A DNA stretch of 64,000 bases. Origin: Mucilaginibacter sp. PPCGB 2223 (GTDB lineage Bacteria > Bacteroidota > Bacteroidia > Sphingobacteriales > Sphingobacteriaceae). Of this stretch, positions 17,601-24,713 are shown in pieces. The translations under genes were made by a program, and so were the position numbers. The DNA is taken from positions 372,001 to 436,000 of the forward strand of contig NZ_MDJS01000004.1 in assembly GCF_001705515.1 (NCBI RefSeq), written 5' to 3'. The notes beneath the pieces were generated by a model. The model searched no databases, was not told the DNA's origin, and worked only from the letters and a program-made list of their open reading frames with translations. How positions within the stretch are numbered: position 1 is the first letter of the stretch; each line of letters begins with the position of its first letter.

Positions 17601-17888
17601 TACACGAACGTTATACCCGACGGCATGAACGTGGTTGACGCATCGTATATTAAAATGCGCAGTGCTAATGTATCTTATACTTTGAGTAAAAAACAATTGA
17701 AGAGCCTGCCCTTTGGTGCATTAACCGTTGGATTGTTTGGCAATAACCTGTTTTTATGGACGCCAAAATCTAACGCATATGTAGACCCGGAAATAAACTC
17801 AAGTGGCGCCGGAAATGAACAGGGTTTAGATTTTGCAGCAAATCCATCAGTGCGCAACTATGGTATTAACGTGAAAGTTTCATTCTAA
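14667..17888 (+). CDS. SusC/RagA family TonB-linked outer-membrane transporter
   Basis: A 1073-residue nutrient importer. Signal peptide (1-22, QVFAQ). Carboxypeptidase-regulatory-like domain (about 26-105, GTVTAKEDGSPIPGVSVMIKG). TonB plug (about 110-235), with the SusC hallmarks LTGRVAGVN, GSSTRIVLRGGSSITGNNQALMVVDGIPID and LKGPAAAALYGSRASNGAI. The remainder is barrel, ending in VKVSF. It pairs with the SusD-like lipoprotein starting 11 bases downstream. No glycoside hydrolase, sulfatase or regulator is adjacent, so the substrate (glycan, peptide or other) cannot be deduced. Confidence 0.95.
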   Translation: MKKLVLVSLCLLWLGIAQVFAQTRTVTGTVTAKEDGSPIPGVSVMIKGSKNGVVTGADGKYTINAPSGSTLIFSYISYETQQVVVGEKSTIDVVLTLNTKQLTEVVVTANDIKREKRTLGYSAPIVSNKELTEGGNPSVLSSLTGRVAGVNITSTSNTPGSSTRIVLRGGSSITGNNQALMVVDGIPIDNSSIIAGPSSLAAVDFGNRGNDIDPNDVESVTVLKGPAAAALYGSRASNGAIMITTKSGSNRAKKTEITLNSTNTFSSILKMPDFQNEYGQGYMSGSATSAGYVTGINDASDNFSWGAPFDGKPALWGQEIDGVTQSKPYEALPNNVKNFFKTGFATDNSLGISSGNDKSSFYLGLNTLNSNSIYPGDKDTYNKYGVRFNGKTTLANNFTATINFNYNKIQSNQPAGGQNANGVWIQLMQTPRDIPINTMGDLTNKYNGYNPITNLYGFYGAFALNPYWILQNFTNLDDVNRVTGAVNLSYKPVSWLNIVERVGIDSYSDRRKLISPKYNFDPADESGSGLWGPVTNNGSYEVDQFNVNEVVHDLMITATHKFTSDLSASLMIGNHIRERNTNTNQTSTNTSGGLVVPGWYNLQNSNGPVNVIVDNISIRRLVGFYADLNLSYKDILFLEGTLRNDRSSTLPTSNYSYFYPSVSGSFVFSELLKNSGISNILDYGKIRSSFAQVGSDTNPYQLLTTYGSTQVNGAFGNTKFPFGNVSALQVQSTLGNSQLVPEQTSAFEIGTELSFLQNRLSVDFSYYTNDSKNQIIPIPIPNSTGYGFNVVNAGEIQNKGIELVISGTPVKTSYDLTWELHGTFTKNNNNVVSLPDGVSQVVIGGFSGMSIVAAKGMPYGEFYSVTNKTDAQGRTIVSKTTGLPIPTTTAQYLGSYNPKFEASFGTNITYKNFSLGVLFDVKHGGVLYSNTKSIIDFVGTSAETGGPRFGQPFPNSVYLDATGASVVNTTVPYSVYDYYTNVIPDGMNVVDASYIKMRSANVSYTLSKKQLKSLPFGALTVGLFGNNLFLWTPKSNAYVDPEINSSGAGNEQGLDFAANPSVRNYGINVKVSF

Positions 17889-17899
17889 TAATCATCATC

Positions 17900-19384
17900 A
17901 TGATCAGAAAATATAAGTTTAGTTTAAAACAGGCCTTGTTTGCAGGGCTTGTTGTTGCAGCCGGATTTTCGGGTTGTAAAAAATATCTGGATGTAAATCA
18001 AAACCCCAATAACCCGGATAGCGCCGACCCTGTATTGTTGCTGCCGACCACCCAGGCAGCTCTTAGCCAGGTTGTGGGTAATTCCTTTCAGATATTTGGA
18101 AACATATGGGCTCAGTATTGGACCCAAAGCCCATTGTCATCGCAATATAAATCTATTGATCAATACAACCCCACAACCACGGCGTTTGACAACCCCTGGC
18201 TTAACCTGTACCGTGTCGCGTTAGTTAACGCCGATCTGATCACAAAAAGTACCGAGCCGCAATTGGAAAATGTTAAAGGCATTGCCTACCTGATGAAGGC
18301 TTACGGATTCCAGTTGGCAACTGATGCCTTTGGCGATGTACCTGTTACACAGGCATTGCAGGGAAGTGCCTTTACGAGCCCTAAATACGATGCTCAGCAG
18401 ACGGTTTACGACAGCATATTTGTTTATATCAATAAAGCAATGCCTTTGCTCAATACATCAGGCGCCGTTTCGCCGGGAGCACAGGATATGATATTCCAGG
18501 GCGATATGAGCAAGTGGATAGCTTTTGCCAATACGCTTAAATTGAGGGCTTACTTGCGCCTGTCAAAAGCCAATCCCACTAAAGCTTCAGCGGGCATACA
18601 GACTTTATATGCGACTAACCCTACCTTCTTAACAGTAGATGCATCCATCAAATATACCTCTACCGGGGGCAACGAAAACCCGCTTTATAACGAAATGGCA
18701 AGCCCTACATTAGGTAAAATTCAAAATATAGTGGCCAGTTCGACCGTTGTAAACGCTATGATAGCGAATAACGATCCGCGTTTAGCTAAGTTTTTTACCC
18801 TGTATATTGATAAGGTAGCGCCAACAGATTCGCTTGAATCTATCCCGCAGGGAAGCTATGTGGCAAACGCTACCAAAAAGGTTTCGCCGCCCTCGCCATT
18901 AGTTGGCGGAAAGGCAGATGATCCGACTTCGGCTACAGCTCCGGTTAAATTGATCTCGGCCGCCGAAAGTTATTTTTTACAAGCCGAAGCGGTTGCCAGG
19001 GGCTGGGCCCCAGGCAATGCGGCAACTTTATACACAGCGGGCATAACAGCAAGCTTTGCTGCCACAGGCGCAGGCGACCCTACAACTTACATTGCCACGG
19101 CACCAGCCGGTTTACAGGCTTTAACTACCGCGGTTACGGTTAACGACAAGGTTAAAGCCATTATCACACAAAAGTATTTTGCGATGTGCGGTTTTCAGGG
19201 TTTTGAAGCCTGGACCGAGTGGAGAAGAACAGGCTATCCCACCTTCTTTGTTACTTCTGCCGCATCGATACTACCCGCCGGGCAGATGCCGTTGCGTATG
19301 AGGTATCCGAACACCGAACTAACTTCAAATTTAAGCTACCCGGGAACAGTAGCGCTTAATATCCCTGTTTGGTGGGGCATGTAA
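17900..19384 (+). CDS. SusD/RagB-like surface lipoprotein (SusD-like_2 type)
   Basis: A 494-residue outer-membrane lipoprotein, the substrate-binding lid of the SusC transporter upstream. The lipoprotein signal ends at FSG-C (Cys26), followed by KKYLDVNQNPNNPDSADP, the family opening. TPR-like helices follow, including AESYFLQAEAVARGW, the conserved SusD helix. The C-terminal FEAWTEWRRTGYP motif is also typical. The sequence resembles the SusD-like_2 branch more than the starch-type SusD. It is transcribed with susC and followed by a strong terminator. Confidence 0.92.
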   Translation: MIRKYKFSLKQALFAGLVVAAGFSGCKKYLDVNQNPNNPDSADPVLLLPTTQAALSQVVGNSFQIFGNIWAQYWTQSPLSSQYKSIDQYNPTTTAFDNPWLNLYRVALVNADLITKSTEPQLENVKGIAYLMKAYGFQLATDAFGDVPVTQALQGSAFTSPKYDAQQTVYDSIFVYINKAMPLLNTSGAVSPGAQDMIFQGDMSKWIAFANTLKLRAYLRLSKANPTKASAGIQTLYATNPTFLTVDASIKYTSTGGNENPLYNEMASPTLGKIQNIVASSTVVNAMIANNDPRLAKFFTLYIDKVAPTDSLESIPQGSYVANATKKVSPPSPLVGGKADDPTSATAPVKLISAAESYFLQAEAVARGWAPGNAATLYTAGITASFAATGAGDPTTYIATAPAGLQALTTAVTVNDKVKAIITQKYFAMCGFQGFEAWTEWRRTGYPTFFVTSAASILPAGQMPLRMRYPNTELTSNLSYPGTVALNIPVWWGM

Positions 19385-19408
19385 AAATTAACCAGCCAGT
19401 AAATATAG

Positions 19409-19444
19409 AGGCCGTCTCAGGTATATTCTGAGGCGGCCTTTTTT
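19409..19444 (+). terminator. rho-independent terminator after susD
   Basis: AGGCCGTCTCAG, loop GTATATT, CTGAGGCGGCCT, then six T. A 12-base-pair stem with one G-T pair; it separates susD from the convergent DJ-1 gene. Confidence 0.88.
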
Positions 19445-19614
19445 GTCGGCATCATAGCGCATGCATCGCTTGTAAATACTGAATAATTTGTGTATATTGA
19501 ACTATACGGAAAGAGATCATTGCGATAATGATAATCCGGACCTCGAAAGTAATTGAAGAATACCCATAAATACCCATGTGTCCGGTAAAACCGTTGCAGA
19601 TTTGATAATGAGAT

Positions 19615-19640
19615 CGCCGGTGAGGACACCGACAGTGGCG
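19615..19640. repeat. TCGGTG/CACCGA hairpin repeat, copy 1
   Basis: CGGTGAGGACACCG forms a short hairpin within CGCCGGTGAGGACACCG followed by ACAGTGGCG. A related, longer copy lies at 60863-60896. The remaining 19445-19684 shows no gene. Confidence 0.6.
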
Positions 19641-19684
19641 GAACTTTTAAACCTTACAACATTCAAACATTCCAACAAAAAATC

Positions 19685-20263
19685 TCAATACATACACACC
19701 TGCCCCTGGCCGATGGGCAGTACGGACGCAATGACATCCTGCCGGGTCTTCCCATTATACATTTTTTCGATGGCCCAGCCTATCAGGTCGACCGCGGCCA
19801 AACAACCGGCCGCTGTGCCGATATTACCATGCGTAACCAGGTGGGTATCTTCGATCACATCAACACCGTAAGACTTGAGTGCTTCAAAAGCGGTTGGGTA
19901 GGTGGTTGCCGAAAGCCCTTTCAAATGGCCGAGCGCGGCGATGATCAGCGCCCCGGAACACATGGAGCAGATGATCTGTTTTGACGGATCGAGGTTGAAA
20001 CGCTCGAGGAAAGCTTCGTCTTTGCTGACTACCCGGGCGCCGTAGCCGCTGCCAAAAAATACCATATCGGCATCGTTGGCTTCTTCGATCAGGCCATGCA
20101 TATCCAGTTTCAGTCCTGCGCTTGATGTATGCGAAGCGGCAGTGCCAACAAACTTCACCTCGAAATCGGGATGGCGCAATTTAACCCGGTTGAGCAGGTC
20201 CCAGGGTAAAAACATATCGATGTCGGTAAACTTATCGAAGGTTACAATAACGGCTTTTTTCAT
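19685..20263 (-). CDS. DJ-1/PfpI family protein (isocyanide-hydratase-like)
   Basis: A 192-residue single-domain protein of the DJ-1/PfpI superfamily. It opens with the AVIVTFDKFTDIDMFLPWDLL strand-helix typical of the isocyanide hydratase/AraC-N-like branch. It has the nucleophile elbow ICSMCSGALIIA with the reactive Cys, and LVTHGNIGTAAGCLAAVDL near the end. No DNA-binding domain is attached. Members act as hydratases, glyoxalases or stress proteins; the substrate here is unknown. It is convergent with susD and divergent from aspS. Confidence 0.88.
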   Translation of the reverse strand: MKKAVIVTFDKFTDIDMFLPWDLLNRVKLRHPDFEVKFVGTAASHTSSAGLKLDMHGLIEEANDADMVFFGSGYGARVVSKDEAFLERFNLDPSKQIICSMCSGALIIAALGHLKGLSATTYPTAFEALKSYGVDVIEDTHLVTHGNIGTAAGCLAAVDLIGWAIEKMYNGKTRQDVIASVLPIGQGQVCMY

Positions 20264-20391
20264 TATGATCGGGTTTAAGACTTAGTACACAAGCAAATAT
20301 CTAAACTAACAGCATTTTAAATATCAATGGCAATGTCATAATTTGTATTCACTATCTCAATACTCATATCTCAATACTCACATCTATTTTA

Positions 20392-20399
20392 TACTTTTG
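20392..20399 (+). promoter_or_regulatory. promoter -7 element of aspS
   Basis: TACTTTTG fits TAnnTTTG exactly, 21 bases before the aspS ATG. Upstream is a duplicated TCTCAATACTCA word (20353-20382). No well-spaced -33 TTG seen. Confidence 0.55.
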
Positions 20400-20419
20400 C
20401 AGACTTTATTTTGACGACT

Positions 20420-22165
20420 ATGCTTAGAACTCACACCTGCGGCGAATTGAACATAAGCCACTTAAACCAAACTGTTACTTTATGCGGATGGGTACAAAAA
20501 TCGCGCGACCTGGGCGGTACAACCTTTGTCGACGTACGCGACCGCTATGGTTTAACCCAGCTTGTTTTCAATACCGACAGTGATGCCGCTTTGCGCGAAA
20601 AAAGCCGCGGGCTTGGCCGGGAGTTTGTTGTGAAAGTTACCGGCAAGGTAATTGAGCGCACCAATAAAAACACCAAAATACCTACCGGCGAGATCGAGAT
20701 TATCGTGGCCGAAATTGAAGTGCTGAACCAGGCCAAGATACCGCCGTTTTTGATCGAGGACGAAACCGATGGCGGCGAGGAACTGCGCGCCAAATACCGT
20801 TACCTGGATCTGCGCCGCAACCCGATACGCAACAACCTGGTGATGCGCCATAAGCTGAGCCAGGAGATCCGCAAATATCTCGATGGCCTGAACTTTATCG
20901 AGGTGGAAACCCCGGTGCTGATCAAATCGACGCCTGAAGGCGCACGCGACTTTGTGGTGCCAAGCCGCATGAACCCGGGCGAGTTTTATGCCTTGCCGCA
21001 ATCGCCGCAAACATTTAAGCAATTGCTGATGGTGAGCGGGTTCGACCGTTACTTCCAGATCGTGAAATGCTTTCGCGATGAGGACCTGCGTGCCGACCGC
21101 CAGCCGGAGTTTACACAGATCGACTGTGAGATGTCGTTCATCACGCAGGAAGATATATTGAACACTTTTGAAGGTTTGGCCCGTCACCTGTTCAAAACAG
21201 TAAAAGGTATTGAGCTGGGCGATTTCCCGCGTATGCAGTATGCCGACGCGATGCGTTTATACGGATCGGATAAACCGGATGTGCGCCTTGGGATGGAGTT
21301 TGTTGAACTGAATGATATTGTAAAGGGCAAAGGTTTCGGTGTATTTGATAATGCCGAACTGGTGGTGGCTATCAATGCCAAAGGTTGCGCCGAATATACC
21401 CGCAAGCAACTGGACGAACTGACCGACTGGCTGAAACGCCCTCAGATCGGCGCTACAGGCTTGATCTACATGCGCCACAATACCGACGAAACCCTGAAAT
21501 CGTCGGTTGATAAGTTTTACAGCGAGGATGAACTGAAAAAATGGGCTGACGCTTTAAGCACGCAGCCAGGCGACTTAGTTTTAGTGTTGGCCGGGCAAAC
21601 CGACAAAGTACGCAAGCAAATGAACGAGCTGCGCCTGGAGATTGGCGGCCGTTTGGGCTTACGCGATAAAAATACTTTCGCGCCGCTTTGGGTGCTCGAT
21701 TTCCCGCTGTTGGAATGGGATGAAGAAACCGAGCGTTACCACGCGATGCACCATCCGTTCACTTCGCCAAAACCGGAAGATATCGCATTGCTGGAAACCA
21801 ACCCGGGAGCGGTACGTGCCAACGCTTACGATATGGTGATCAACGGTATAGAGGTGGGCGGTGGCTCTATCCGTATCCACGACCGTGAGCTGCAATCGCT
21901 GATGTTTAAACACCTGGGCTTCTCGCCCGAAGAGGCACAAAAACAATTCGGCTTTTTGATGGATGCTTTTGAATACGGCGCGCCACCGCACGGCGGTCTG
22001 GCCTTAGGCTTCGACCGCTTATGCTCGATATTTGCCGGCCTGGATTCGATCCGCGATGTGATCGCTTTCCCGAAAAACAATTCGGGCCGCGATGTGATGA
22101 TCGATTCGCCATCGACAATTGCCGAGGCACAATTGAATGAGTTGAAGATCAAAACAACCGTTTAA
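20420..22165 (+). CDS. aspS: aspartyl-tRNA synthetase
   Basis: Class II synthetase that charges tRNA-Asp, full bacterial length (581 residues from the ATG at 20420; a TTG three codons earlier is less likely). OB-fold anticodon domain 1-105 (LCGWVQKSRDLGG, FVDVRDRYG). Catalytic core with motif 2 FRDEDLRADRQPEFTQ and motif 3 GGLALGFDRL, separated by the bacterial GAD insertion domain (about 285-420). FEYGAPPHGG precedes motif 3. It is followed after 5 bases by the FKBP gene, suggesting co-transcription. Confidence 0.98.
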   Translation: MLRTHTCGELNISHLNQTVTLCGWVQKSRDLGGTTFVDVRDRYGLTQLVFNTDSDAALREKSRGLGREFVVKVTGKVIERTNKNTKIPTGEIEIIVAEIEVLNQAKIPPFLIEDETDGGEELRAKYRYLDLRRNPIRNNLVMRHKLSQEIRKYLDGLNFIEVETPVLIKSTPEGARDFVVPSRMNPGEFYALPQSPQTFKQLLMVSGFDRYFQIVKCFRDEDLRADRQPEFTQIDCEMSFITQEDILNTFEGLARHLFKTVKGIELGDFPRMQYADAMRLYGSDKPDVRLGMEFVELNDIVKGKGFGVFDNAELVVAINAKGCAEYTRKQLDELTDWLKRPQIGATGLIYMRHNTDETLKSSVDKFYSEDELKKWADALSTQPGDLVLVLAGQTDKVRKQMNELRLEIGGRLGLRDKNTFAPLWVLDFPLLEWDEETERYHAMHHPFTSPKPEDIALLETNPGAVRANAYDMVINGIEVGGGSIRIHDRELQSLMFKHLGFSPEEAQKQFGFLMDAFEYGAPPHGGLALGFDRLCSIFAGLDSIRDVIAFPKNNSGRDVMIDSPSTIAEAQLNELKIKTTV

Positions 22166-22170
22166 GCATT

Positions 22171-22635
22171 GTGCAGAAAGCTATCTGGATCGTATTGGTT
22201 GCCGTATTAGGTTTAGCATCCTGCACCGGGAACCGGGCCGCTGTTGACCCTGTTAAACAGGCGGCAACGGACGATTCGATCATACAGGCGTATATCAAAC
22301 AGCATCATATTGCCGCTACGAAAGATTCATCGGGTTTGTATTACCAGGTGCTTAAGCAAGGTACAGGCGCAAATGCAACAGGAGGTTCGACTGTAAAGGT
22401 TACTTATGAAGGCACACTGACTGATGACAAGCAATTTGATAAAAGCGAAAAACCGATCGAGTTTCCGTTAACCAACGTTATCGCCGGCTGGACAAAAGGC
22501 CTTACCCTGGTTAAACCGGGCGGCAAAATATTGTTGATCATACCTTCGGCCTTAGGATACGGACCGCAATCGGCTGGCGAAATACCAGAAAACTCGGTAT
22601 TGGTGTTTAAGGTTGATTTGCTGGAGGTGAAGTAG
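22171..22635 (+). CDS. FKBP-type peptidyl-prolyl isomerase lipoprotein
   Basis: A 154-residue envelope protein starting with GTG, 5 bases after aspS. Lipoprotein signal with lipobox LAS-C (Cys18), a short linker, then an FKBP domain (about 55-154). Visible segments are GSTVKVTYEGTLTDDKQFDKS, VIAGWTKGLTLVKPGGK, IPSALGYG and IPENSVLVFKVDLLEV. It likely assists folding of exported proteins. It resembles the GldI class of lipoprotein isomerases, but the family is broad and I do not assign that name. Confidence 0.9.
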   Translation: MQKAIWIVLVAVLGLASCTGNRAAVDPVKQAATDDSIIQAYIKQHHIAATKDSSGLYYQVLKQGTGANATGGSTVKVTYEGTLTDDKQFDKSEKPIEFPLTNVIAGWTKGLTLVKPGGKILLIIPSALGYGPQSAGEIPENSVLVFKVDLLEVK

Positions 22636-22659
22636 TAAAATAGTGAATTGTGAGTGGTT

Positions 22660-22743
22660 TGGGCGTTACCCTCCGGGTCGCGCTTTCCGCTCATACTACA
22701 CAGGCCTTAGCCACAGCCCGGTATCCGCTTCTATCGCTAACGC
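22660..22743 (+). repeat. GGGCGTT...GCTAACGC interspersed repeat, copy A
   Basis: An 84-base element starting TGGGCGTTACC and ending ATCGCTAACGC, with internal CGCTTTCCGCTCATAC and AGGCCTTAGCC. Relatives occur at 47361-47489 (inverted) and 61877-62002. No coding frame. Confidence 0.75.
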
Positions 22744-22753
22744 AAAGCTTCTT

Positions 22754-22784
22754 CATAGCGATGGGTTTAAAACCCATCGCTATG
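22754..22784. terminator. perfect palindrome between FKBP and ispF genes
   Basis: CATAGCGATGGGTTT followed after one base by its exact reverse complement, a 15-base-pair stem. It lies between convergent genes but lacks a clear T tract, so it may be a repeat hairpin or RNA-stabilising 3' end instead of a true terminator. Confidence 0.5.
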
Positions 22785-22797
22785 GCAAAATCCTGCT

Positions 22798-23277
22798 TCA
22801 ATTTTTCTCTATCAAACAAACCGCATAGGCCACTACACCTTCTTCGCGGCCGATAAAGCCCATTTGCTCGTTGGTTGTTGCTTTGATGGAAATATCATCT
22901 TCGCTTATCGCGATAGCTGAGGCGATATGGTTTTTCATGGCGGGGATGTGCGGGTTGATCTTTGGTGCCTCAAGGCATACCATGGCATCGATATTGCCGA
23001 TAGCCCAGCCTTTTTCGGCAAGCAGTTCAACTACCTTTTGTAATAATACCAGGCTGCTTATTCCGCGCCAGCGTTCGTCGCGGTTTGAAAAGTGGAAACC
23101 GATATCGCGCAGGTTGGCGGCTCCCAGCAGGGCATCGCAAATGGCATGCAGCAGGACATCGGCATCCGAGTGCCCGTAAGCGCCCGAGTGATGCTCAAGC
23201 TTTACACCGCCTAAAACAAATGGATGGTTTTCCTGCAACTGGTGCACATCGAAGCCGAAGCCTACCCTGATCTTCAT
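22798..23277 (-). CDS. ispF: 2-C-methyl-D-erythritol 2,4-cyclodiphosphate synthase
   Basis: Fifth enzyme of the non-mevalonate isoprenoid pathway, forming the cyclic diphosphate and releasing CMP. It has 159 residues, normal for the trimeric enzyme. Metal ligands are visible as D10 and H12 (GFDVHQL) and H44 (HSDADVLLHAICDALLGA). The IKATTNEQMGFIGREEG substrate-binding segment is intact. It lies 12 bases downstream of porV on the same strand, so the two may be co-transcribed. Confidence 0.97.
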   Translation of the reverse strand: MKIRVGFGFDVHQLQENHPFVLGGVKLEHHSGAYGHSDADVLLHAICDALLGAANLRDIGFHFSNRDERWRGISSLVLLQKVVELLAEKGWAIGNIDAMVCLEAPKINPHIPAMKNHIASAIAISEDDISIKATTNEQMGFIGREEGVVAYAVCLIEKN

Positions 23278-23289
23278 AAGGCAAAGGTA

Positions 23290-24468
23290 TTATTTGCTGC
23301 CGAAATTATAGCTTAGCGAAAAGCGTAATGTATTGGCCAGCGGGCTTTGGTCCTGGCTGGCAATAAGGTACGAAAAATCGAGTTTGAAATCGCTGTATTT
23401 AAACCCGGCGCCGGTAGTAAAGTACTGCCTGTTGCCTTTGTCGGGGCTCTCGTAAAAATACCCGGCACGAAGCGCAAACTGCTTGTTGTACCAATACTCA
23501 AAAGCAGGCGAAAAAGCAATCTCTTTAAACTCTTCGCTCATACCTCCGGGCGCATCGCTGAAGGACCCGAATATGCCCGAAACTACAGAGCGGTTATCGT
23601 CCTTGCCGCTGATGATATTGCCATTGGCATCACGTATCGGCGGCGTAGGCACCAGTAATTTATTGATATCGAGCGCCAGTGTAATCTCGTTGGTTTCGTC
23701 GAGGAACCAGGTGTTGGCTACGCCAATTTTTAAGTTAGTAGGTAAAAAGAATTGTTGCCCGTTGGCTGTATAGCTTAATTTAGGGCCGATATTCGAAATA
23801 TCAACACCGAAAGCGAACAATGCATCCTTGCCAAATTGTTGCGACGGGTTTTTGAGATATAACGATACGTCTGCAGCAATATCGTTGGCAGCTTTGGTTT
23901 GCTGCCCGCTTACAACCGATCCGTTGGTCAGGTCGGAATGGATATACCGCCCGGTAAGGCCAAGCGAAAAGTTATCGCCAAATTTACGGGCGTAACTTAC
24001 GTCCAGCGAAAACTCATTTGGTTTATAGGTACCCTGTGCATTCTGATGATCGTCGAACAGCTCAATAGTGCCTAGGTTAAAGTACCGCAATGATGCCCCT
24101 ATCGTACCCCGCTCATCGAGCTTGCCTGCAAAGCTTAAATATGCCAGGTTAACGTCGGGTACAATATTGCGCAGCCAGGGGCTGTAAGAGAGCGAGAGAT
24201 TGGTACTGTTTTCGAGATAAACCAGTTTGGCGGGGTTCCAGTAGGTTGCGTTCACGTCGGGCGAAAGCGCCACGCCGGCTTCGCCCATCGCTCCCGATCG
24301 CGCATCGGGCGAAATGGTCAGGAAAGGTACCGCGGTAGTGATGGCATTCACGTTACTGCCATTGGTATTGGTAGTACCGTTGCCAACAGTTTGCGCCATA
24401 GTATTTACGCAAAAGCCGCACGAAAGACCGTACACAAACGTTTGCGCAAAAAGTTTGAATATCTTCAT
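23290..24468 (-). CDS. porV: type IX secretion outer-membrane protein PorV
   Basis: A 392-residue FadL-like beta-barrel that carries cargo from the type IX translocon SprA to the sortase-like attachment complex. After the signal peptide (NTMAQ) it has the hallmark AVPFLTISPDARSGAMGEAGVALSPD, then YWNPAKL. The barrel closes with LRFSLSYNFGSK. In Flavobacterium porV lies beside porU and gldJ. Here gldJ is divergent and adjacent but porU is absent from the window. Confidence 0.95.
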   Translation of the reverse strand: MKIFKLFAQTFVYGLSCGFCVNTMAQTVGNGTTNTNGSNVNAITTAVPFLTISPDARSGAMGEAGVALSPDVNATYWNPAKLVYLENSTNLSLSYSPWLRNIVPDVNLAYLSFAGKLDERGTIGASLRYFNLGTIELFDDHQNAQGTYKPNEFSLDVSYARKFGDNFSLGLTGRYIHSDLTNGSVVSGQQTKAANDIAADVSLYLKNPSQQFGKDALFAFGVDISNIGPKLSYTANGQQFFLPTNLKIGVANTWFLDETNEITLALDINKLLVPTPPIRDANGNIISGKDDNRSVVSGIFGSFSDAPGGMSEEFKEIAFSPAFEYWYNKQFALRAGYFYESPDKGNRQYFTTGAGFKYSDFKLDFSYLIASQDQSPLANTLRFSLSYNFGSK

Positions 24469-24713
24469 CGCCGTAAGATAGTTTTATTTTTATAATCTGA
24501 TAACAATGGTAAAAGTATTTGTTTAAATATTTCTATCCGATTATTGGCATAAACGTTTTTTATTTAAAAAAAATGCGTCGGCATATAACTAAGTGCAATT
24601 TTTTTCGTTAGAAGGGTACACGTTGTTAAAAAAACAATTTAAATTGGGTTAATTGCCGTATATTAGTGCAACCAATTAATATTACCTTTTGGTTAATTCG
24701 AATGTTTGTTGTA

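Noticed and set aside
20552..21187. 211-codon minus-strand frame inside aspS
   Set aside because: Antisense to a highly conserved synthetase and without family motifs.
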